22,955 nt of DNA from DASPKS01 sp035628035 (GTDB taxonomy: Bacteria; Bacteroidota; Rhodothermia; Rhodothermales; Rubricoccaceae): contig DASPKS010000227.1 in assembly GCA_035628035.1 (NCBI GenBank), forward strand, positions 1 to 22,955. The letters are read 5' to 3'. The position numbers were made by a program, and so were the translations under genes. Positions 13,568 to 19,444 of the stretch are shown one piece after another; position 1 is the first letter of the stretch, and each line of letters begins with the position of its first letter. A model generated the notes under the pieces. It ran no database searches, had not been told where the DNA came from, and saw only the letters and a list, made by a program, of their open reading frames with translations.

Positions 13568-15556
13568 ATGCCCTTCTCCGTGCCCGGCCGCTGCCGTACG
13601 CTCCTTCGGGTGGGTGGGCGGTGGCTCGTGCTCTTGGGGAGCGTGGGGCCGGTGGCGGCGCAGCACACCCCGCCGGGGACCGGGCGCCTCACGCCCATCG
13701 CCGAGGTGCTCGTCGACGCCAACGGCGACCGCGTGCCGGACCGGGCCGGGCAGCCGGTGTCGGTGGCGGGGCGGGCGAGCGTGTCCTCCGACGTGCTCCG
13801 CCGCTCCTGGATCGAGTTCTACGTCGAGGACGGCACGGGCGGCCTGAAGGTGCTCGCCCCAGCCGGCGCGCTCCCCATCGCGGCGGGCGACAGCGTCATC
13901 GCGTCGGGGCGGCTGGAGTTCAACCGGGGGATGGCCCGCCTCGCCGACCCCGTCTACTACCTCGCCGGGTCGGACCGGCGGGAGCCCGAGCCCATCCGGC
14001 TCGACGTGACGCAGGAGGCGATGGAGGCGCACGAGGGCCGGCTCGTCGAGGTGCGCGGGCAGGTCGTGGCGGTGGGCGAGAACGAGGCCGGCCCGTACAT
14101 GGCCCTCCTCTCCGACGACGTGCTCCTCGTCGTGACCGTCTTCAAGGACCGCGCGCGGCCGTTCACGTTCGACGACTACCGCGTAGGGGACTACATCGCG
14201 GTGACCGGCGTGGCCGGGCAGTTCGACCCCGTTCCGCCGTACACCGGCTCGTACCAGGTCTTCCCCCGCACGGCCGGCGACGTGCGGCAGGCCGGCCTCT
14301 CCCCGACCGTCCTCCGGTGGGGGCTGGTCGGCGTCACCCTCGTGCTCGCGCTCGTCTTCGGGTGGGTGTTCGCGCTTCGGAAGGAGGTGCAGCGCCGTGT
14401 GGCGCAGCTCGGCGCCACCGAGGCCCGCTACCAGCACCTCTTCGACCACGCCGGCGACGCCGTCTTCCTCAATACGCCCGACGGGAAGATCGTGGAGGTA
14501 AACCGGGTAGCACAGCGGGCGCTCGGCTACGAGGCCGACGACCTCGCGGGGTGCCGCCTCCGCGACCTCGTCGCCCCCGGCGCGACGGTCGACGTCGACG
14601 CCCACTTCCAGAGCGCGCTCGACGTGGGCGAGGCACTCGGCGACGTCGAGCTCATCTCGCGGACGGGCCGCCGCCTCCCCTTCGAGATGCACACCCACCG
14701 CGTCGTCCTCAACGGCGTGCCCAAGCTGCTCTCGATGGGCCGCGATGTGACGGCGCGGCGGGAGTACGAGAAGGGGCTTATCGAGGCGAAGCGCGAGGCC
14801 ATCGAGATGGCGCGGCTGAAGAGCGCGTTCCTCGCGAACATGAGCCACGAGATCCGCACCCCCCTCACCGCCATCATCGGGTTCGCCGAGGTGCTCCGCG
14901 ACGAGGTGGGCCCGGAGCACCGCGAGTTCGCCGCGACCATCGAGCACGGCGGGAAGCGCCTCCTCGGCACGCTCAACTCCGTGCTCGACCTCGCCCGCCT
15001 CGACGCCGGCCGCGAGCAGCTCCACCCCGAAGTGGTCGACGTGGTGAAGGAGGTCCGCCAGGCGCTCACGCTGTTCGCCCGTCTCGCCAAGGAGAAGGAC
15101 CTCGCCCTCGGCTTCTTCGCCAACGTCCCGACGCTCCCGGCCTCGCTCGACCCCAGCGCGCTCGACCGCGTGCTGACGAACCTCGTCGGCAACGCGATCA
15201 AGTTCACCGACCGGGGCGGCGTCCGCGTGTGCCTGGAGACGCACGGCGACCGGTTCCGCCTCACCGTGCAGGACACCGGGATCGGGATCGAGCCCGAGGT
15301 GCTCCCCTCCCTGTTCACCGAGTTCAAGCAGGCTTCCGAAGGGCTCGCGCGGACGCACGAGGGGACCGGGCTCGGCCTCGCCATCACCAAGCGGCTCGTC
15401 TCGCTGATGGGGGGGGAGATCCGCGTGGAGAGCATCCCCGGCGTCGGGTCGATGTTCATCGTCGAGCTGCCGATCATGGTCGGCGCGGCGGCCGGCGGCG
15501 ACGGCGCGGTGGCGCCCGTGCCCGCTGAGGCCCCGCAGATGGTCGCGGAGAACTAG
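13568..15556 (+). CDS. Sensor histidine kinase with OB-fold-like periplasmic region, PAS, HisKA and HATPase
   Basis: 662 aa. Signal peptide about 1-31 (ending GPVAA before QH). A periplasmic region (32-245) starts with a calcium-loop-like D50-A-N-G-D-R-V-P-D58 and contains two beta-rich units: about 62-130 (VSVAGRASVSSDV, WIEFYVEDGTGGLKVLAP, GDSVIASGRLEFNRG) and about 144-240 (GRLVEVRGQVVAV, ALLSDDVLLVVTVF, VGDYIAVTGVAGQFDP). Their pattern resembles exported OB-fold modules (YhcR/DUF5689-like). Then TM 248-270, PAS about 283-395, HisKA with H427 in FLANMSHEIRTP, and HATPase (about 520-637) with NLVGNAIKFTD, DTGIGIEP and GTGLGLAI. No receiver domain, and no response regulator nearby. The ATG at 13568 is chosen for the signal peptide; the frame is open to 13460. 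The OB-fold reading is inference from pattern; kinase core is certain. Confidence 0.9.
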   Translation: MPFSVPGRCRTLLRVGGRWLVLLGSVGPVAAQHTPPGTGRLTPIAEVLVDANGDRVPDRAGQPVSVAGRASVSSDVLRRSWIEFYVEDGTGGLKVLAPAGALPIAAGDSVIASGRLEFNRGMARLADPVYYLAGSDRREPEPIRLDVTQEAMEAHEGRLVEVRGQVVAVGENEAGPYMALLSDDVLLVVTVFKDRARPFTFDDYRVGDYIAVTGVAGQFDPVPPYTGSYQVFPRTAGDVRQAGLSPTVLRWGLVGVTLVLALVFGWVFALRKEVQRRVAQLGATEARYQHLFDHAGDAVFLNTPDGKIVEVNRVAQRALGYEADDLAGCRLRDLVAPGATVDVDAHFQSALDVGEALGDVELISRTGRRLPFEMHTHRVVLNGVPKLLSMGRDVTARREYEKGLIEAKREAIEMARLKSAFLANMSHEIRTPLTAIIGFAEVLRDEVGPEHREFAATIEHGGKRLLGTLNSVLDLARLDAGREQLHPEVVDVVKEVRQALTLFARLAKEKDLALGFFANVPTLPASLDPSALDRVLTNLVGNAIKFTDRGGVRVCLETHGDRFRLTVQDTGIGIEPEVLPSLFTEFKQASEGLARTHEGTGLGLAITKRLVSLMGGEIRVESIPGVGSMFIVELPIMVGAAAGGDGAVAPVPAEAPQMVAEN

Positions 15557-15627
15557 GGGAGCCGACGCGTGCCTCGCGCGTAGAGGGGAGGCCCTCTCTC
15601 CCACTCCCCCCTCACCCGCCCGTCTCG

Positions 15628-15744
15628 ATGAACAACATCTTCCGCGGTCTCATCGCCGGCTACGGCGCCTCCAAGCTCGGCGGCGGCTGCATCAGCACCA
15701 TCCTCATCTTCATCCTCCTCTGGTGGCTCCTCGGGCAGTGCTGA
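15628..15744 (+). CDS. 38-aa Gly/Trp membrane microprotein
   Basis: 38 aa: a short basic start MNNIFRGLIAGYGASK, then LGGGC and a single hydrophobic helix ISTILIFILLWWLLG ending in QC. The AGYGASKLGGGC segment and the WWLL helix resemble small uncharacterised proteins I recall from Bacteroidota, but this is memory, not a search. Topology is probably N-in with a C-terminal membrane helix. It lies 71 bases after the histidine kinase gene and 90 bases before the 81-aa gene, all on the plus strand. A six-base stem (AGAGGG/CCCTCT, 15582-15597) lies in the spacer before it. Function unknown. Regular codon use and a sensible protein argue that it is real despite its size. Confidence 0.62.
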   Translation: MNNIFRGLIAGYGASKLGGGCISTILIFILLWWLLGQC

Positions 15745-15803
15745 CGGCGCCGGAGGAGTGGGGGAGAATCTCCGGAGGGAACGCGGAGCGGCGACGGAGT
15801 GTT

Positions 15804-15818
15804 TGGGGCGCAGCCCCA
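15804..15818 (+). repeat. Short stem-loop ahead of the 81-aa gene
   Basis: TGGGGC (15804-15809) and GCCCCA (15813-15818) pair around GCA; flanking GTGT and ACAC can extend the stem across an internal mismatch. It ends 16 bases before the ATG at 15835. In the same spacer CCGGAG and CTCCGG (within 15749-15776) form another small inverted pair. No U-run follows. It may be a leader structure; chance is possible in such GC-rich DNA. Confidence 0.3.
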
Positions 15819-15834
15819 CCACACCCCAAGCCCT

Positions 15835-16080
15835 ATGCAACCCAGTAACAGGTCGGTGGAAGTCCGCTTCACCGTCGACGCGGACTACATGGAGGAGCTG
15901 AAGCAGGCGCTCGGCGTCCGGACGGCGACGGAGGTGGCCCAGGAGGCGCTGACCATCCTGAAGTGGGCCATCGAGGAGCGCCAGCGCGGCAAGCAGATCC
16001 TCTCGGCCGACAGCAACGGCACCGACCTCCACCGCCTCGTCACGCCCCGCCTCCAGCGCGTTGGCGGCGCGGCGCGGTGA
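15835..16080 (+). CDS. Small protein with ribbon-helix-helix-like N-terminus, function unknown
   Basis: 81 aa. RSVEVRFTVDADYMEELKQALGVRTATEVAQEALTILKWAIEERQRG can be read as a beta-strand followed by two helices, like the ribbon-helix-helix fold used by small DNA-binding proteins; the fold assignment is inference. The rest is polar: KQILSADSNGTDLHRLVTPRLQRV. RHH proteins act as dimeric repressors or antitoxins, but no toxin-like gene lies next to it: the following gene is a two-TM membrane protein 18 bases downstream. The ATG at 15835 is preferred to a GTG at 15799, which would add a Pro/His stretch that overlaps the stem-loop. Probably co-transcribed with the membrane protein gene, and perhaps with the kinase. 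Confidence 0.65.
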   Translation: MQPSNRSVEVRFTVDADYMEELKQALGVRTATEVAQEALTILKWAIEERQRGKQILSADSNGTDLHRLVTPRLQRVGGAAR

Positions 16081-16098
16081 CGCGATCCCTCCGCGCCG

Positions 16099-16698
16099 AT
16101 GCCTGACCCCGTCGTGCCCGAAGACGCGCCGGACCCCGCCGTGGACCCCGCCGGCGCCGAGGAGCCGCCGCTTCCCGAGCGCGTCAACATCGAACGGGCG
16201 GTGACGGGGGCGCCCGAGCAGGCGCCGGTGAGCAAGCCGTCGCTCACGGGCATTGGCTACACCCTGGCGAAGGGCGTGCTCTACATGATCGCCGGGGTCA
16301 TCCTCCTCTCGGCACTGCTCGTCGGGTGTGCGGAGCGCCAGCGGTTCCTCATGCTCGACCGCGCCTTCCGCGAGGCCGCCGCCCTCACCGCGCGCAGCGT
16401 GGCCACGCCCGAGGAGCCCGCGGTGACCGCGCCCGGCGACACGCTCGCGGAGGATACGCTCGGCAGCGACACCGTGGCGGTGGCCGAGCCGTCGGCGGAG
16501 GAGCTCGCCCAGCTGGAGCAGACGGCCGACGCCATGCGGCAGATGGCGACGGCGCTGCAGGAGGAGCGCGAGGATTTCCGCGAGTTCGCCCGCGGCCTCA
16601 TCGACCTCGTCCTCCTCAACGTGCTCCTCCCCGTGCTGACCGCGCTGCTCGGCTACATCTTCGGGACGCGCGCCGGCGGCTCCGACGATGGGGCCTGA
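16099..16698 (+). CDS. Two-TM membrane protein with acidic extracytoplasmic segment, function unknown
   Basis: 199 aa. Residues 1-50 are acidic and Pro/Ala-rich; TM1 about 53-75 (YTLAKGVLYMIAGVILLSALLVGC), then a region 76-165 containing FREAAALTARS, a Thr/Asp/Glu-rich stretch (GDTLAEDTLGSDTVAVAEPS) and a helix predicted to coil (ELAQLEQTADAMRQMATALQEEREDFREF), then TM2 about 166-189 (LIDLVLLNVLLPVLTALLGYIFG) and a short tail. I recognise no family. A likely topology puts both ends in the cytoplasm and the coil outside. The spacing of 18 bases to the 81-aa gene suggests a shared transcript. It ends 12 bases before the convergent purL stop. Confidence 0.72.
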   Translation: MPDPVVPEDAPDPAVDPAGAEEPPLPERVNIERAVTGAPEQAPVSKPSLTGIGYTLAKGVLYMIAGVILLSALLVGCAERQRFLMLDRAFREAAALTARSVATPEEPAVTAPGDTLAEDTLGSDTVAVAEPSAEELAQLEQTADAMRQMATALQEEREDFREFARGLIDLVLLNVLLPVLTALLGYIFGTRAGGSDDGA

Positions 16699-16710
16699 GC
16701 GGCGGCCCGC

Positions 16711-18993
16711 TCACCCCGCCGCGACGACCTCGCCGAGCGCCTCGGGGATCGCCCCCTCGTAGATCGTCAGCAGTTCGGCCACCGGCGTGTCCACGACGAC
16801 CTCCCCACCCGTGCGGAGCATGAGCCGGTCGCCGCCGACGGCGCCCAGTTGCGTGACCTGGGCACCGCGTTGCTGCGCGATCTCGGCAACGCGCGCCACG
16901 TCGTCCGGCACGACGGAGAGGACGACGCGGCTCTGCACCTCCCCGAAGAGACGGGCGTCGAGGCGGGCGGCGGCGTCGGGCAGGGTGAGGTCGGCGCCGA
17001 CGTCGCCGAACAGGCACGACTCCGCGAGAGACACGGCCAGCCCGCCGTCCGACACGTCGTGGGCGCTCCGGACGAGCCCGGCGCGGATCGCCGCGAGCGC
17101 GGCGGCCTGCACCGCCCGCTCCTCGCCGAGGTCGAGGTGCGGCGCTTCGCCCGCCGTCACGCCGTGGACGTGCGCGAGGTACTCGCTCGCCTCGATTCCG
17201 CCCGCGTGCACCCACGCCGCCGGAGAGAGCAAGAGCACCACGTCGCCCTCGGCCTTGAAGGCGGCGGTGGTCGTGTGGGACTCGACGTCCTCGACGAGCC
17301 CGAGCATCCCGATGGTGGGCGTAGGGAATACAGCCGCCTCCGGGCTCTCGTTGTAGAACGACACGTTGCCGCCGGTGACGGGCGTGCCGAGCGCGCGGCA
17401 GGCGTCGCCCATCCCGCCGACGGCCTCGGTGAACACCCAGTAGACCTCCGGCTTGTACGGGTTGCCGAAGTTGAGGCAGTTCGTGACGGCGACGGGCTGC
17501 CCCCCCGCGCACACGACGTTGCGCGCGGCCTCGGCCACGGCGATCTGCCCGCCGCGCCGCGGCGAGAGGTACACGTAGCGCCCGTTGCAGTCGGTCTTGA
17601 CGGCCACGCCCCGGTTCGTCCCCTTGATGCGGACGACGGCGGCGTCGGTGGGGCCGGGGCCGGCGACGGTGTTCGTGCGGACCTGCGTGTCGTACTGCTC
17701 GAACACCCACCGCTTGCTCGCGATGTTGGGACTGGCGAGGAGCGTGCGCAGCGCGTCCGTCGCGTCGCTCACGTCGGGGATAGAAGAGAAGTCGAAGGCG
17801 GCGGTCTCGTCGAGGTAGGCGGGGCGGCGCGTCTCGCGGTGGTAGACCGGCGCGCCGCCGCCGAGGACGAGGTGCTCGGCCGGCACGCACGCCACCTCCT
17901 CCCCGTGCCAGCGCACGCGCACGAACCCGTCGCCGGTCGTCTCGCCGATGGCGACGGCGTGGAGGTCCCACTTCTCGAAGACGGCTTCGACCTCCGCCTC
18001 GCGCCCCTCTTGGACGACGAGCAGCATCCGCTCCTGGCTCTCCGAGAGCATCAGCTCGTAGGGGGTCATGCCGGTCTCGCGGGCGGGGACCTTTTCGAGG
18101 TCGAGCACCATCCCGACGCCGCCCTTCGCGCTCATCTCGCTGGATGAACACGTGAGCCCGGCCGCGCCCATGTCCTGCATCCCGACGAGGGCACCCGTGC
18201 GGATGGCTTCGAGGCTCGCTTCGAGGAGGAGCTTCTCGGTGAAGGGGTCGCCCACCTGCACGCTCGGCCGCTTCGCCTCGCTCGCTTCGGAGATCTCCTC
18301 GGAGGCGAACGTGGCGCCGTGGATGCCGTCGCGGCCCGTGGCGCTGCCGACGATGTAGACGGGGTGGCCCGCCTCGGTGCCGGCCGTGGCGCTCACCGTC
18401 TCGCCCACCTTCACCACACCCACCGACATCGCGTTGACGAGGGGGTTGCCCTCGTAGCTCGCGTCGAAGTAGACCTCGCCCGCGACGGTGGGCACGCCGA
18501 ACGAGTTGCCGTATTCGCCGATGCCGCGCACGACGCCGTCGAGGAGGTAGCGCACGCGGGGGCTGTCGAGGCTCCCGAAGCGGAGCGAGTTGAGCGAGCA
18601 GATTGGCCGCGCGCCCATCGTGAAGATGTCGCGCTGGATGCCGCCGACGCCGGTGGCCGCGCCCTGGTACGGCTCGACGGCCGAGGGGTGGTTGTGGCTC
18701 TCGATCTTGAACGCGACGGCGAGCCCGCCCCCGATGTCTACGAGCCCGGCGTTCTCCTCGCCGGCCTTCGCCAGCAGCGCCTCGCCCTCGCGCGGGAGCT
18801 TCTTCAGGATGGCGATGGAGTTCTTGTACGAGCAGTGCTCACTCCACATCACCGAGTAGATGCCGAGCTCGGTGAACGTCGGCGTGTGGCCCAGCTTCTC
18901 GACGACCCAGCCGTACTCCTCCTCGGTGAGCCCGTGCTCCAGGGCGAGGGCGGGCGTGACGTCCGGCTCGTGGGGGAGGTTGACGGGCGGCAT
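16711..18993 (-). CDS. purL: Phosphoribosylformylglycinamidine synthase subunit PurL (small form)
   Basis: 760 aa, typical of small PurL, which works with separate PurQ and PurS, unlike the roughly 1300-aa fused enzyme. It converts FGAR, ATP and glutamine-derived ammonia to FGAM in purine synthesis. Motifs: GIYSVMWSEHCSYKNS (44-59, catalytic H53), VAFKIESHNHPSAVEPYQGA (93-112), GVGGIQRDIFTMGARPI (115-131), GGGLAV and the repeated second half with AVTNCLNFGNP, VTGGNVSFYNES and SAHDVSDGGLAVSLAE. N-terminal TPALALEHGLTEEEYGWVVEKLG is standard, so the ATG at 18993 is sound. Neither purQ nor purS is in the window. It is divergent from the 96-aa gene, and a -7-like element lies just upstream. Confidence 0.97.
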   Translation of the reverse strand: MPPVNLPHEPDVTPALALEHGLTEEEYGWVVEKLGHTPTFTELGIYSVMWSEHCSYKNSIAILKKLPREGEALLAKAGEENAGLVDIGGGLAVAFKIESHNHPSAVEPYQGAATGVGGIQRDIFTMGARPICSLNSLRFGSLDSPRVRYLLDGVVRGIGEYGNSFGVPTVAGEVYFDASYEGNPLVNAMSVGVVKVGETVSATAGTEAGHPVYIVGSATGRDGIHGATFASEEISEASEAKRPSVQVGDPFTEKLLLEASLEAIRTGALVGMQDMGAAGLTCSSSEMSAKGGVGMVLDLEKVPARETGMTPYELMLSESQERMLLVVQEGREAEVEAVFEKWDLHAVAIGETTGDGFVRVRWHGEEVACVPAEHLVLGGGAPVYHRETRRPAYLDETAAFDFSSIPDVSDATDALRTLLASPNIASKRWVFEQYDTQVRTNTVAGPGPTDAAVVRIKGTNRGVAVKTDCNGRYVYLSPRRGGQIAVAEAARNVVCAGGQPVAVTNCLNFGNPYKPEVYWVFTEAVGGMGDACRALGTPVTGGNVSFYNESPEAAVFPTPTIGMLGLVEDVESHTTTAAFKAEGDVVLLLSPAAWVHAGGIEASEYLAHVHGVTAGEAPHLDLGEERAVQAAALAAIRAGLVRSAHDVSDGGLAVSLAESCLFGDVGADLTLPDAAARLDARLFGEVQSRVVLSVVPDDVARVAEIAQQRGAQVTQLGAVGGDRLMLRTGGEVVVDTPVAELLTIYEGAIPEALGEVVAAG

Positions 18994-19015
18994 GGCGGCG
19001 GGCAGCGGGCGGGCC

Positions 19016-19023
19016 GGAAGCTA
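19016..19023 (-). promoter_or_regulatory. -7-like element upstream of purL
   Basis: On the minus strand TAGCTTCC lies 22 bases before the purL ATG, similar to the elements before folP, trxB, proline dehydrogenase and patatin genes. No clear -33 box at 19-21 bases. No PurR box or riboswitch was seen in the 96-bp divergent spacer (18994-19089). Confidence 0.25.
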
Positions 19024-19089
19024 CCGAGGGAGCGGCGGGCAGATCCCCGGGCAGCCCGTATCCTCCGGCTGTCTTTTCCCCTTCTTCCC

Positions 19090-19380
19090 ATGGCCGACGC
19101 CCTCTACACCGTGCACCTCACCGACGAGGGCCTGGCGGACCTCTCGGCCTACGTTGCGATGGAGCGGTTCGTCGTGGCGGGGGGGATGCTCCTGTGTCCC
19201 GCGGTGGAGGTGCACGGCCCATTCCTCCGGGCCGACGTCTACCAGGTGCGCGAGGGCGGGGCCGCCGCGGAGATGCCCGTCGTGGAGTTCTGGATCCCGC
19301 TGCCCTACGTGGCCCTCGTCGTCGGGAAGGCGTCGGAGGACGAGCTGATCGGGTTCGGTACACGGGAGCGTCCCGCGTGA
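19090..19380 (+). CDS. 96-aa protein of unknown function
   Basis: 96 aa. Starts MADALYTVHLTDEGLADLSAYVAMERFVVAGGMLLC, continues with VEVHGPFLRADVYQVREG and ends VEFWIPLPYVALVVGKASEDELIGFG. It looks like a compact alpha/beta domain; hydrophobic runs are too short and interrupted for membrane helices, and there is no signal peptide, so it is probably cytoplasmic. I recognise no family. The ATG at 19090 is preferred: upstream the frame is open but lies opposite purL. It precedes the patatin gene by 64 bases on the same strand, so it could be the first gene of that operon, though a -7-like element in the gap hints at a separate start. Confidence 0.68.
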   Translation: MADALYTVHLTDEGLADLSAYVAMERFVVAGGMLLCPAVEVHGPFLRADVYQVREGGAAAEMPVVEFWIPLPYVALVVGKASEDELIGFGTRERPA

Positions 19381-19411
19381 CGCACGAGGCGGAGCGTCCG
19401 CCGCTGCAACG

Positions 19412-19419
19412 TATGTTCT
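19412..19419 (+). promoter_or_regulatory. -7-like element upstream of the patatin phospholipase gene
   Basis: TATGTTCT, 25 bases before the ATG at 19445, has the TAnnTT core of the Bacteroidota -7 element. No TTTG at the expected distance. Low confidence. Confidence 0.2.
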
Positions 19420-19444
19420 GCCCCCAAGCGTTTGCCTGCGCCCG

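Noticed and set aside
15582..15597. Stem AGAGGG/CCCTCT after the second histidine kinase as a terminator
   Set aside because: Only six pairs with no U-run; too weak to call, so co-transcription with the downstream genes stays open.
13553..15604. 683-codon minus-strand open frame opposite the second histidine kinase
   Set aside because: Composition (Val/Leu/Glu/Arg/His) is typical of antisense shadows in GC-rich DNA, and the plus strand has clear kinase motifs.
16312..16326. LVGC at the end of TM1 of the two-TM protein, resembling a lipobox
   Set aside because: It lies about 75 residues from the start, after an acidic segment, so it cannot be a normal lipoprotein signal peptide.
15835..16698. 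Toxin-antitoxin pair (RHH-like protein plus membrane protein)
   Set aside because: The second protein is 199 aa with two TM helices and a large polar region, unlike known small membrane toxins; no supporting family match.
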